The position numbers were made by a program, and so were the translations under genes. Below the pieces are notes generated by a model that did no database searches, had not been told where the DNA came from, and saw nothing but the letters and a program-made list of their open reading frames with translations. 64,000 bases of DNA, from positions 4,235,001 through 4,299,000 of the forward strand of contig NZ_CP130319.1 of the NCBI RefSeq assembly GCF_032271945.1, read 5' to 3'. The DNA is from Paenibacillus sp. MBLB1832. Its GTDB lineage: Bacteria > Bacillota > Bacilli > Paenibacillales > NBRC-103111. Every line of letters starts with the position of its first letter. The first letter of the stretch is position 1. Shown here piece after piece: positions 43,474-51,837 of this stretch.

Positions 43474-45699
43474 CTATGTCTCCGCTCGCTCCACGGAGTG
43501 TTCTCGCTTCACCTTACTCGGCCAGAATACCGCTTGGCCCAGCAGCATCGTGATCGAAGGAACAAGGAACGGTCGTACGATGAACGTATCCAGCAGCACA
43601 CCAATGGCACAAATCACGCCGAATTGCACGAGCACTTGAATCGGCAATGAGGCTAACACAGCGAAGGTTCCTGCCAAAATTAAGCCTGCCGACGTAATGA
43701 CGCTGCTCGTCGAACTTACGCCGAGTCGTATCGCGTCTTTCAACTTCAAGCGATTTCGCTCCTGCCAAATGCTTGAAATCATGAAGATGTTATAATCCTC
43801 ACCTAGCGCGACTAGGAATACGAAGGCATATAGCGGGATCAGCCCCTGGATGGCTGTTGTGTCCATGAAATAATGCAGGATAAGCCATCCTGCGCCTAAC
43901 GCAGAGAAGTAAGAAAGCAGCACTGTCGCGATGAGATAGAGTGTTGCAACAATAGAGCGCAAATAGAGGAGCAGCAAGATCGCAATAACACCGATGACGA
44001 CTGGAATCACGATTTTTGTATCACGTTCAACGACCGTTTTGGTGTCATACTGTGTAGCCGTTTCACCGCCAACCCACACTTGCGGCGCAGCCACACCTAC
44101 TGCAGACAACGCTGAATCCGCTGTGCTGTGGATCTCAGGAATGTGATTAATGACTTCTAGATCATAAGGGTCTTGCTTAAAAATCAGTTGGAACGCTTTG
44201 TATTTGACGTCCTTTTGGCTGTCTTCAGGTTTACTCACCGATTCGACATACGGAAGCTTCATTAGTGCACCGGGGATATCCACTTGCTTCCCTTCCGTGT
44301 TCACAACAACTTTGACAGGCGCAAGCGACCCGGGTGATACATGCTCCGACAGCAAGGAGAAGCCCTCGCGGGATGGCATGGACGATGGGAAAGATTCCAG
44401 TATGTTGTACGTGAATTTAATCTGTGGCGCAAACGCCGCGAGCGAGATCAGAATCAGCAGGGAGATCACCAGCACGCTCTTCGGTTTCTCCGTTACGATG
44501 CGCCCTAATGCAGCGTTCATGGCACTCACAGGCTTCTGCTCGCGAATTCTTTTTCCTTTCCGAGCCTCCTTCTCTGCGCGCATGTCTGGCGTCAGTGGAA
44601 TGAACGGAAAGAAAGAAACGCGTCCAATGATAGCGAGCAGCGCAGGCACTAATGTCAAGCTAGCGATCGCCATGATGAGAATCGCTACACTAAACGGAAT
44701 GGCGAAGCGATGATTGGAACCATAGTGTGCAAAAAGTAAACCTAACAATGACACAATGACCGTCAGTCCACTCATGCCGATCGCACCTGTGGAACCGCCA
44801 AAGGAGACGCGGAGCGCATCATACTTATCCTTTTCGGCCAATAATGCTTGACGATAACGAGCAACGAAGAACAAACAGTAATCGGTCCCCGCACCGAACA
44901 GCAACACCGTCATAATGGATATTGCTTGAGCATCGACTGTAATCCAGCCCTGCTTGGCCAGGAAGCCAAGAATAGGTGAAATGATCCCATACGCAAAACC
45001 AACACCAATAAGCGGAATGATCGCCAATATCGGCGAACGATAGAGCAAAATCAACAGTAACAAGACAAGTAACACCGTAGCCATTAAGAGCGCAAAATCA
45101 GCTCCTTTAAACAAGGCTGTAGCATCCGTCTGAATGCCGACAGGACCTGTTATTCTAGCATGCAGCCCCTCTTGATCTAAAGGAGACTCGAATGGATCGC
45201 TGCCTAGTTGACTAACTGTCACTTCTTCGAGCTTTTTCATACTCTCCTGCAAAATATCGGTTTCCGTTCCCTCGATAAAGGAAATCGGCAACACGAGCAG
45301 CTTGCCATCCTTGGCAACCATCGCTTTCAGAGCTGGCACAGGCATCTGATGCAGCGGCGGAACGCCTTTCTGAGCGGCTAAAGGTGCTTCAGTAAGTTGC
45401 TTCGCTACCTTCTGTACACCCGCTAAGTCGGCATCCGTAAGTCCTGTGTTCCGATACCAGACCACAAGCGCAGGTACTCCTTCGTTGTTCGGAAAATGTT
45501 CTTTCATGAGTGCTGCGGCTTCCATCGACCACGCGTCATTCGGCAATTGCTGCGCCGCATTATTTTCTTGTGAATTGACGTTAGGTAAAAAGACGGATAA
45601 AATGCCAGTAAGTAAAATCCATACGGCTAATGTAACCCATTTGCTGCGGCGGCCTGCAACTAATCCGCCAAGCTTACTGAACAAAGGATTCTCGTGCAT
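43474..45699 (-). CDS. MMPL-family RND-type transporter
   Basis: 741-residue membrane pump with two repeats, each an extracellular domain followed by five to six helices. The first helix is WVTLAVWILLTGILSVFLP, and the proton-relay segments FGAGTDYCLFFVARYRQ and VALGEDYNIFMISSIWQERNR carry the Asp/Tyr motif of MMPL proteins. Bacillus YdfJ-like members export lipids or drugs. It is divergent from a TetR gene across a long palindrome, so repression by that regulator is likely. GGGAGAG precedes the ATG. Confidence 0.9.
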   Translation of the reverse strand: MHENPLFSKLGGLVAGRRSKWVTLAVWILLTGILSVFLPNVNSQENNAAQQLPNDAWSMEAAALMKEHFPNNEGVPALVVWYRNTGLTDADLAGVQKVAKQLTEAPLAAQKGVPPLHQMPVPALKAMVAKDGKLLVLPISFIEGTETDILQESMKKLEEVTVSQLGSDPFESPLDQEGLHARITGPVGIQTDATALFKGADFALLMATVLLVLLLLILLYRSPILAIIPLIGVGFAYGIISPILGFLAKQGWITVDAQAISIMTVLLFGAGTDYCLFFVARYRQALLAEKDKYDALRVSFGGSTGAIGMSGLTVIVSLLGLLFAHYGSNHRFAIPFSVAILIMAIASLTLVPALLAIIGRVSFFPFIPLTPDMRAEKEARKGKRIREQKPVSAMNAALGRIVTEKPKSVLVISLLILISLAAFAPQIKFTYNILESFPSSMPSREGFSLLSEHVSPGSLAPVKVVVNTEGKQVDIPGALMKLPYVESVSKPEDSQKDVKYKAFQLIFKQDPYDLEVINHIPEIHSTADSALSAVGVAAPQVWVGGETATQYDTKTVVERDTKIVIPVVIGVIAILLLLYLRSIVATLYLIATVLLSYFSALGAGWLILHYFMDTTAIQGLIPLYAFVFLVALGEDYNIFMISSIWQERNRLKLKDAIRLGVSSTSSVITSAGLILAGTFAVLASLPIQVLVQFGVICAIGVLLDTFIVRPFLVPSITMLLGQAVFWPSKVKREHSVERAET

Positions 45700-45759
45700 A
45701 AGGTTGTATCTCTCCCTATAAGTGAAATAGTATTGTGTTATAATGATTCATGGCTTATC

Positions 45760-45790
45760 ATTAATTATATATACTGTATAGTTAATTAAT
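45760..45790. promoter_or_regulatory. Putative TetR operator between the MMPL pump and tetR
   Basis: 31-bp near-perfect palindrome centred on T45775. Its 15-bp arms begin ATTAATTA and meet at TATAC/GTATA, and only two positions in each arm fail to match. It lies in the divergent promoter region and covers a TATAAT-like hexamer reading toward the pump. Confidence 0.65.
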
Positions 45791-45840
45791 CAAGTTTTAT
45801 TTAAATTCACCTTATTAGATTCGTTTCAGGAGTGACACAT

Positions 45841-46527
45841 ATGGAAAAAAAATCGAAAACACTGGGCAGACCCCGTGCTTCCCAGGGTGACCTACCTCTC
45901 AATCAGAAAATTTTGATGACAGCCATCCCCTTGTTTTTGTCACGCGGCTTCGAGTCTGTCTCCATGGACGATATCGCTAAAGAATGCAAGGTAACCAAAG
46001 CTTCCGTTTATTATCATTTCCCATCCAAATCAGACTTACTTACAGCTTCCATGATTCAATTAATGGATAACGTAAGACATATAACTATTAAGCGTTTAAG
46101 CGAGCCCACGCCACTTCGTGACCGACTGTTTGGTATTACAGTCGGCCATCTGAGAGCGATTGATTTCGATCTGCATTCTTTCATGCGCAAGATGGAGGCT
46201 ACACTTTCTGAGGAGCAAATGAAGGTGATGCGAAAGTCGGAGCAAGGTATTCTGGATGTGTTGGAAAGTGAATTCAGAAAATCGGCGGAAACTGGCGAGA
46301 TCGGTCCCGTTGACTCTCGTGTAATTGCCCGAGCCTACACCTCACTCCTCATGATGGGCCACGCACGTGATGGTAACGGGAATAAAATGTTTCCCTACGA
46401 GGAAGAAGCTGCGAAGCAAATTATCGATATACTCTGGTATGGCATGTTCCCACCAAATGAAAAAAATAAAACAAAAAAGACAGCCTCGAGTGAACCCGAG
46501 AACTGTCTTATTTTGCTTGTGCTATGA
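45841..46527 (+). CDS. TetR-family regulator of the MMPL pump
   Basis: 228-residue repressor. The helix-turn-helix is VSMDDIAKECKVTKASVYYHF, residues about 38-58, after a basic arm KTLGRPRASQG. The C-terminal half is a helical ligand-binding domain. ATG 45841 follows CAGGAG. Divergence from the pump gene and the palindrome between them suggest autoregulation and control of the pump. The last 19 codons run through a terminator hairpin that serves the opposite-strand cold-shock gene. Confidence 0.87.
   Translation: MEKKSKTLGRPRASQGDLPLNQKILMTAIPLFLSRGFESVSMDDIAKECKVTKASVYYHFPSKSDLLTASMIQLMDNVRHITIKRLSEPTPLRDRLFGITVGHLRAIDFDLHSFMRKMEATLSEEQMKVMRKSEQGILDVLESEFRKSAETGEIGPVDSRVIARAYTSLLMMGHARDGNGNKMFPYEEEAAKQIIDILWYGMFPPNEKNKTKKTASSEPENCLILLVL
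46470..46514 (-). terminator. Terminator of the cold-shock gene, embedded in the 3' end of tetR
   Basis: AAGACAG pairs with CTGTCTT around an inner CTCG/CGAG. On the minus strand it ends in TTTTTTGTTTTATTTTTTT, a strong T-tract. On the plus strand the tract is weak (ATTTTGCTTG). Confidence 0.82.
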
Positions 46528-46557
46528 CACTATTTATAAGTAGGGAGCCCCAGTATC

Positions 46558-46755
46558 TTATAATTTGGTGACGTTAGCTGCTTGAGGACCACGGTTACCT
46601 TGAGTAATATCAAACTCAACGGATTGGCCTTCTTCTAATGTTTTGAATCCTTCGCCCTGAATTGCGGAGAAGTGAACGAATACATCGTCGCCTCCATCAA
46701 CAGAAATGAAACCGTAGCCTTTTTCTGCGTTAAACCATTTAACTGTACCCTTCAA
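46558..46755 (-). CDS. Cold-shock protein, CspA family
   Basis: 65-residue single cold-shock domain that binds single-stranded RNA and DNA. RNP1 is KGYGFISV and RNP2 DVFVHFSAI, both intact. The start is TTG with AGGAGG 9 bp upstream, and the N-terminus [13 protein letters not shown] is typical. A strong promoter and a 7-bp hairpin just before the ribosome site suggest post-transcriptional control. Whether it is cold-induced or constitutive cannot be read. Confidence 0.94.
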   Translation of the reverse strand: MKGTVKWFNAEKGYGFISVDGGDDVFVHFSAIQGEGFKTLEEGQSVEFDITQGNRGPQAANVTKL

Positions 46756-46776
46756 GTGAACAACCTCCTAAAAATA

Positions 46777-46792
46777 TCGCCATCTATGGCGA
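46777..46792 (-). promoter_or_regulatory. Hairpin in the cold-shock gene leader
   Basis: TCGCCAT and ATGGCGA, separated by 2 bp, form a perfect inverted repeat about 10 bp upstream of AGGAGG. Confidence 0.4.
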
Positions 46793-46800
46793 ATAAGGAA

Positions 46801-46829
46801 ATTATACCATCAACAGGGGGATAAATCAA
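46801..46829 (-). promoter_or_regulatory. Strong sigma-A promoter of the cold-shock gene
   Basis: TTGATT, 17 bp, TATAAT on the minus strand, with an additional TG making it an extended -10. Confidence 0.75.
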
Positions 46830-46894
46830 CGGAAATTACGAGGCGTACAAGCCGAAATTTGTTGATGTACCAACGTTTTCCACTATGCAGCACA

Positions 46895-47599
46895 CTACTT
46901 TTTTATGCTTAAAAATTGATGAGAATTCGGCAAAAAAGGTAATTTAGCTTCCTTCTTTTGAACGGTACAACCATCCTTCTCTACCTCATCGATTAACGCA
47001 CTGAGATGCGAGTATTCAACCGTCTTGAAATTCATAAGGGGGTACAAGCGAACTTCACCACCGTGTTTGCACACACGCAGCAATTCTCTCACCGCTGCCA
47101 AATGAAACGCATAATCGAATTGTTCCTCGTATAAGAAAAGAAAATGACTGCAGCTGACGAAATCGAAGCTCTCATCGGCAAAAGGTAGATGCGGCAGAGC
47201 TCCCACATGATATCTCGACTTGCCCTCTTCGCTTGAGAAATCGTCAACGAAGCGTTGCAATGCGACGATACGCCCAGCCTTGTGATTCTCCAAAGAACCG
47301 TAAAACGTCCAGTCATAGACATCCGTTAATTTGGCCATTTTGGCAGCGACCACTTCGATCTCTTGCATCCCATGCTTAGCAATCTCCGATGGTGACTTCT
47401 CGTACAGCGGGTCAACCGCCTCCGCATCAATGCCAAGGCTGCGCGCTTCCATCGTAAATGACGAGGCCCCGCCTGCAACATCCAACACGCGTTTTCCAAT
47501 GTAGCTGTCCGTCTCTAACATAAACATGTTCTCGTACTCGACCAAAGATCTCGAGGTCATCGCGACCCCAATTTGCTCATAAACTCGCTTTGTTTCCAT
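46895..47599 (-). CDS. Class I SAM-dependent methyltransferase
   Basis: Small-molecule or macromolecule methyltransferase of unknown substrate. Motif I is VLDVAGGASSFTMEARSLG, the acidic end of strand 2 lies in AEAVDPLY, and the post-I/II region is SFDFVSCSHFLFLY. The C-terminus VRLYPLMNFKT is a typical strand 6-7 segment. 234 residues from ATG 47599, which has AGGAG 8 bp upstream. ATG 47605 sits too close. No clear operon partner. Confidence 0.83.
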   Translation of the reverse strand: METKRVYEQIGVAMTSRSLVEYENMFMLETDSYIGKRVLDVAGGASSFTMEARSLGIDAEAVDPLYEKSPSEIAKHGMQEIEVVAAKMAKLTDVYDWTFYGSLENHKAGRIVALQRFVDDFSSEEGKSRYHVGALPHLPFADESFDFVSCSHFLFLYEEQFDYAFHLAAVRELLRVCKHGGEVRLYPLMNFKTVEYSHLSALIDEVEKDGCTVQKKEAKLPFLPNSHQFLSIKK

Positions 47600-47717
47600 A
47601 TTCATCTCTCCTCAGCTCGGCTCGTCATCCCTTCCCTCTGGAAAGGATTAGGAGAATTCTACCACGAGAATTTGGCGTGTGCAAGAGGGATTTTTCCCGT
47701 CAAACACCACAGCTTGT

Positions 47718-47746
47718 TTGGAAAAACAGGCTGATTATGTTACGAT
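47718..47746 (+). promoter_or_regulatory. Promoter of the 81-residue protein gene
   Basis: TTGGAA, 17 bp, TACGAT with a TG one base before the -10. Confidence 0.5.
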
Positions 47747-47787
47747 GGCATATAGGAATAAGCTTATTACAGAAACGGGGAACAGCC

Positions 47788-48033
47788 ATGTCGCATCAAC
47801 CTTTTAAAAGACATACGATTTACAAAAAAGATAAATGGAACATGCTCAATGTTGAAGTGCAAGGAACCAAAATTGTGTTGACCGAGATCTCGGATCAATG
47901 GGGCGAAGAATGCCATACGTTCATTGGACGTCCTGCTATGCTGCACTGGGCTAGCGAGCGATTTGCTCCAGATAAGTTCGATGGAACGGAAGAAGAATTG
48001 CAAGCGATTATGGAAGCTTTCAGGAAAGTGTAA
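47788..48033 (+). CDS. Conserved small protein, 81 residues, not recognised
   Basis: Soluble, apparently beta-alpha: KWNMLNVEVQGTKIVLTEIS, then a turn with WGEECHTF, ending in the helix GTEEELQAIMEAFRKV. No catalytic motif is evident. The ATG is preceded by ACGGGGA and a good promoter. It lies just before the manganese riboswitch. Transcription from its own promoter could run into the riboswitch, since I see no terminator between them. Confidence 0.6.
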   Translation: MSHQPFKRHTIYKKDKWNMLNVEVQGTKIVLTEISDQWGEECHTFIGRPAMLHWASERFAPDKFDGTEEELQAIMEAFRKV

Positions 48034-48038
48034 TAAAG

Positions 48039-48068
48039 TTGACTATTTTGAGATGAGTTGCATATAAA
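48039..48068 (+). promoter_or_regulatory. Promoter of the riboswitch-terC unit
   Basis: TTGACT, 18 bp, TATAAA. An alternative -10, TATAAT at 48074, lacks a -35 at usable distance. Confidence 0.45.
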
Positions 48069-48085
48069 TAAACTATAATCTCATA

Positions 48086-48218
48086 GCAATACTCCAAAGG
48101 GGAGTAGCTGATACAGTAAAGTCGTCAATTCGGATCCTCATCCCATCCCGGCTTTATTGGCAACGATCACGTTGTTAGCAAGACCTTTGCCATGTTTATT
48201 GGTGAAGGTCTTTTTTGA
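48086..48218 (+). ncRNA. yybP-ykoY manganese riboswitch
   Basis: The aptamer closes with CAAAGG (48095) and CCTTTG (48184) and contains the conserved AAAGGGGAGTAGC. The terminator AAGACCTT/AAGGTCTT plus T-run (48180-48217) uses the 3' strand of the closing helix, so aptamer and terminator are mutually exclusive. Mn2+ binding should therefore permit read-through into terC, as known for this class. Confidence 0.9.
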
Positions 48219-48222
48219 TGCA

Positions 48223-48260
48223 TGGGAGCCTTCATCAAACATCGATGTGGGCTCTTTTTG
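48223..48260 (+). terminator. Second terminator-like hairpin between the Mn riboswitch and terC
   Basis: GAGCC and GGCTC with an inner CATC/GATG pairing, followed by TTTTT. It follows the riboswitch terminator by about 10 bp and is not explained by the aptamer. Confidence 0.6.
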
Positions 48261-48296
48261 CATGTATCAAACTAACCTTGAAGGAGTGTGTTCGGT

Positions 48297-49136
48297 ATGG
48301 ATTGGTTGTCTGCGAGCTTTTTCGTTTCACTGCTTAGCATTATACTCATCGACTTAGTATTAGCTGGAGATAATGCCATTGTGATTGGGATGGCCGCACG
48401 TAATTTAAAGAAGGAAACACAGAAGAAAGTCATTCTATGGGGCACAATCGGTGCTATTGGGATTCGAGCCGTCGCTACACTTATCGTTGTTCAACTCTTG
48501 CAAATTCCTGGACTTCTTTTGATCGGGGGAATTTTGCTTCTCTGGATTTCATATAAGCTGCTCAGTGAGAAAAAGAATCATGAACATATGCAAGCAAAAG
48601 ACAGTATGTGGGGAGCCATTCGAACGATCATTATCGCGGATGCGGTCATGGGATTAGATAATGTTATCGCGGTTGCTGGCGCTGCGCATGGGAATTTTCT
48701 ACTCGTCGTAACAGGTCTATTCTTTAGTGTTCCTATCGTCGTCTGGGGCAGCACCCTCTTCATTGCTTGGATTGAGAAATATCCTTCAATTGTCTATCTC
48801 GGCGCAGCCGTGCTTGCTTTGACCGCCGGTAAAATGATAACGGGTGAGGGGTTCCTGGCTCCTTTTTTCGAGACGAATCACTTAGGGAAGTGGCTGTTCA
48901 TCGGTTTGCTCATCGTGCTCGTACTGGGTGCTGGCAAATGGTCGAAGTTGATTGGTTATCAGGTGCAAGTCGGAGAAAGCGGACAATTAACATTGCCGAA
49001 GGAGCTTAGTGAGGAAGCGCAAATTTCACCAGAAGACCGTTACAGGGTCAAAATGGATGCACGCGGCACCTTCATTCTCGTCAAGGAAGATGAGGAGGAC
49101 GAATCGACAGAGGCGACTAAGCAGCATGCTGGTTGA
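48297..49136 (+). CDS. TerC-family membrane protein (YkoY/YjbE type), probable Mn2+ exporter
   Basis: Seven to eight membrane helices with the family motifs LVLAGDNAIVIGMAARNL and ADAVMGLDNVIAVAGAA, whose Asp residues lie in the membrane and probably bind metal. Relatives under yybP-ykoY control export manganese or load it onto exoenzymes. ATG 48297 has AAGGAG 10 bp upstream. After the last helix, residues about 215-265 (GQLTLPKELSEEAQISPEDR...RGTFILVKED) look like an AbrB/SpoVT-type swapped hairpin, an unusual addition. Confidence 0.9.
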   Translation: MDWLSASFFVSLLSIILIDLVLAGDNAIVIGMAARNLKKETQKKVILWGTIGAIGIRAVATLIVVQLLQIPGLLLIGGILLLWISYKLLSEKKNHEHMQAKDSMWGAIRTIIIADAVMGLDNVIAVAGAAHGNFLLVVTGLFFSVPIVVWGSTLFIAWIEKYPSIVYLGAAVLALTAGKMITGEGFLAPFFETNHLGKWLFIGLLIVLVLGAGKWSKLIGYQVQVGESGQLTLPKELSEEAQISPEDRYRVKMDARGTFILVKEDEEDESTEATKQHAG

Positions 49137-49222
49137 AAAAGGAATTTTGACGCCGCACAGCGAAAATGAGTATCATGGACTACGATACAAACGTCATATT
49201 CTAGGAAAAAGGATGATTTCTC

Positions 49223-49405
49223 ATGACCGATTCAAGCTCTATTCTCACATTTGTAATTGTATCCTTTTGCCTTGCGATTATTTTAATTATGAAAAAAGAC
49301 AGCCTTCCCGCACAAACGAAGCGATATCTTGCCCTGCTAGCGATTGTTATGGTCTCGATCTCCTTCGTACTCATCTTGCTCAGTTTCTTCCATGTTGGAT
49401 CTTGA
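49223..49405 (+). CDS. Small two-helix membrane protein, 60 residues
   Basis: Hydrophobic segments at about 8-23 and 36-56, separated by the basic loop KKDSLPAQTKRY, give a hairpin with both ends probably outside. AAGGATGAT precedes the ATG. It lies 86 bp downstream of terC and may be co-transcribed with it. The family is not recognised. Confidence 0.6.
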   Translation: MTDSSSILTFVIVSFCLAIILIMKKDSLPAQTKRYLALLAIVMVSISFVLILLSFFHVGS

Positions 49406-49511
49406 TGTATAATGATAATTGCATCCATTAACGGTCATACTAGGTGAAAACCATGAACTGGGATTTCATCAAGATCATCCCTCATGGGAACATGCCGGGA
49501 GCGTGACCGCT

Positions 49512-51422
49512 ATGCGATGGATTTATGTAACGGCTGCAATGGGAATTCTGTTAAGCTCCGTCCCCATGGCTGATTTACACGCAAAGGATACCAGCTTACC
49601 CCAATCTCAAAAAAAGGACAGGAGGGCTCCGATGGCTCAATTATTGGAACGCAAGCAAGTACCAGCCGAAAACCGTTGGCAATTGGAAGATTTGTTCGCT
49701 GATCAGAAAGCATGGGATGGAGAGTTTCAAGAGGTGAAAGGCTCGCTTAGCAAAATCAGTGCCTTCCAAGGAAAGCTCAACGATGCTGCGACAATCAAGC
49801 AAATTTTCCAATTGGAAGACGAAGTTTCACTGAAGACAGAACGACTTTATGTGTACGCCAACATGAAGCATCATGAGGATACAGCTGAACCCATGTACCA
49901 AGCCCTATCTGATAAAGCCAAAAAAATCAGTGTCGAGGTAGGCGAAGCGTTCTCCTATGTCTCCCCTGAGATTTTGAGCTTGTCGGAAGCGAAGCTGCAA
50001 GAGCTGGTGAATGAACCTTCCTTATCCTTTTATAAAGACACGTTAGAAGAAATGATTCGTCAGAAGCCGCACACGCTCAGCAAAGAGCAAGAAGCTCTGC
50101 TTGCACAAGCTGGCACGATGGCTGGTGCGCCAAGCACGATTTTCGGCATGTTGAACAATGCGGACCTGAAGTTTCCGAAGGTGAAGAATGAGAACGGCGA
50201 GGAAGTTGAGCTGACACACGGCAGCTACATTCAATTCCTGGAAAGCCGCAATCCAGAAGTGCGGAAGAACGCCTTCCACGCGGTGTATGAGACGTACCGC
50301 AACAACAAGAATACGATTGGCGCGACGCTCGCCGCGAACATCAATAAAAACATTTTTTATGCCAAAGCCCGCCACTACCCTTCTGTTCTTGAATCCTCGC
50401 TGTTCGGCGACAATATCAAGAAAGAAGTGTATACGAACTTAATTTCCACCATTCATGATTCTTTGCCGCAGCTGCAACGGTATCTCAAACTCCGTAAAAA
50501 GCTGCTCAAGGTTGATGAGTTACATATGTATGACCTGTTTGCACCGCTAGTTGAAGAGTTTAAAATGGACATTACGTACCAACAAGCGAAAGAAGAAATT
50601 AAGAAAAGCTTGGCACCGCTTGGCGAGAATTACTTGAAAATTCTTCAAGATGGCTTCGATAACCACTGGATCGATGTGTATGAGAATAAGAACAAACGTA
50701 ACGGCGCTTACAGCTGGGGCGCTTACGGCACACATCCTTACGTGTTGCTCAACCATAAAGACAACTTGAACAGCATGTTTACGTTGACCCATGAGATGGG
50801 TCACGCGATTCATTCCTATTTATCGGATGAAAATCAAGAATACCGCTACGCGCAATATACAATTTTCTTGGCAGAGGTTGCATCTACGCTGAACGAAGCG
50901 CTTCTCATGGACTACTTGTTGAAACGTGTAACAGATCCGAAGGAAAAAATGTATCTGCTCACGTACTATGCGGATCAGTTCAGGACGACAGTGTTCCGTC
51001 AAACGATGTTTGCGGAATTCGAAATGATTACCCATGACAAAGCGGAGCAAGGCGAATCCTTAACACCGCAAGAGTTTAGTGAAATCTACTATGGATTGAA
51101 TAAGCTATACCATGGCAATGACATGGTGGTTGATCAAGACATCGAGATGGAATGGGCACGCATCCCTCACTTCTACAACAGCTTCTACGTGTATAAATAT
51201 GCAACGGGCTTCTCTGCGGCTACCTCCTTTGCGAAGCAAATTCTGGATGAAGGCGAGCCAGCGGTTGAACGCTACCTCGGCTTCCTCAAAAGCGGCGGCA
51301 GCGATTACTCGCTGAATATCTTGAAAAAAGCCGGTGTCGACATGTCAACGCCAGAGCCGATCAAGCAAGCGATGAGCGTATTCAGCTCGTTGCTGGATCA
51401 AATGGAAGAGCTGACGAAGTAA
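49512..51422 (+). CDS. pepF: Oligoendopeptidase F (M3B zinc peptidase)
   Basis: Cleaves short peptides. The zinc site is HEMGHAIH at about residues 427-434 (387-394 from the inner start), with the distal Glu in FLAEVASTLNEAL. The N-terminal domain (ERKQVPAENRWQLEDLFADQKAW) is typical. Two starts are credible. ATG 49512, with GGGAGCG upstream, adds MRWIYVTAAMGILLSSVPMA, which looks like an export signal. ATG 49632, with CAGGAGG 6 bp upstream, gives the classic cytoplasmic 596-residue enzyme. Both may be used. A weak promoter with TATAAT lies at 49408. Confidence 0.9.
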   Translation: MRWIYVTAAMGILLSSVPMADLHAKDTSLPQSQKKDRRAPMAQLLERKQVPAENRWQLEDLFADQKAWDGEFQEVKGSLSKISAFQGKLNDAATIKQIFQLEDEVSLKTERLYVYANMKHHEDTAEPMYQALSDKAKKISVEVGEAFSYVSPEILSLSEAKLQELVNEPSLSFYKDTLEEMIRQKPHTLSKEQEALLAQAGTMAGAPSTIFGMLNNADLKFPKVKNENGEEVELTHGSYIQFLESRNPEVRKNAFHAVYETYRNNKNTIGATLAANINKNIFYAKARHYPSVLESSLFGDNIKKEVYTNLISTIHDSLPQLQRYLKLRKKLLKVDELHMYDLFAPLVEEFKMDITYQQAKEEIKKSLAPLGENYLKILQDGFDNHWIDVYENKNKRNGAYSWGAYGTHPYVLLNHKDNLNSMFTLTHEMGHAIHSYLSDENQEYRYAQYTIFLAEVASTLNEALLMDYLLKRVTDPKEKMYLLTYYADQFRTTVFRQTMFAEFEMITHDKAEQGESLTPQEFSEIYYGLNKLYHGNDMVVDQDIEMEWARIPHFYNSFYVYKYATGFSAATSFAKQILDEGEPAVERYLGFLKSGGSDYSLNILKKAGVDMSTPEPIKQAMSVFSSLLDQMEELTK

Positions 51423-51480
51423 GCGATATTATAAGCAAATGTATAAAGTGAAACTTATACTTTCTTATATCTCATGCACG

Positions 51481-51516
51481 AAAAAGGTTGAAAGCAATGG
51501 CTTTCAACCTTTTTTA
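51481..51516 (+). terminator. Terminator of pepF
   Basis: AAAAAGGTTGAAAGC pairs with GCTTTCAACCTTTTT around a 4-nt loop, then T-run. Confidence 0.92.
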
Positions 51517-51540
51517 CCATAATGGAAAGGACGTCACCCT

Positions 51541-51837
51541 ATGAAAATGCAATGGATTCTCATCAGTGCTCTCGTGTTCGCACTGCTTACAGCGGTTTTC
51601 GCCGTCGTCAATGTGGAACCCGTCCAAGTGAATTTCTTGTTCGTCACCACATCAACACCTTTAATTCTCGTTATATTAACGTCGACACTCCTAGGCGGTT
51701 TAATTGTTGGTCTCTTTGGGATGGTTCGCCAGTACAAGCTGCAGCGGAAGCTCAAACAATTGGAGAAGCAGCTTCATGATGCGCTACAACCGCCTGCACC
51801 AGCTACTTCTGTCCAGCAAATCAAGACAGAAGAATAA
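51541..51837 (+). CDS. LapA-domain membrane protein (DUF1049)
   Basis: 98 residues with two membrane helices (about 5-24 and 40-62). The family pattern VFAVVNVEPVQVNFLFV lies between them and a basic coiled coil (KLQRKLKQLEKQLHDAL) follows. In Gram-negatives such proteins assist lipopolysaccharide assembly. In Bacillota the role is unknown. GGAAAGGA precedes the ATG. Its 3' end overlaps the convergent DUF92 gene by 17 bp. Confidence 0.85.
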   Translation: MKMQWILISALVFALLTAVFAVVNVEPVQVNFLFVTTSTPLILVILTSTLLGGLIVGLFGMVRQYKLQRKLKQLEKQLHDALQPPAPATSVQQIKTEE

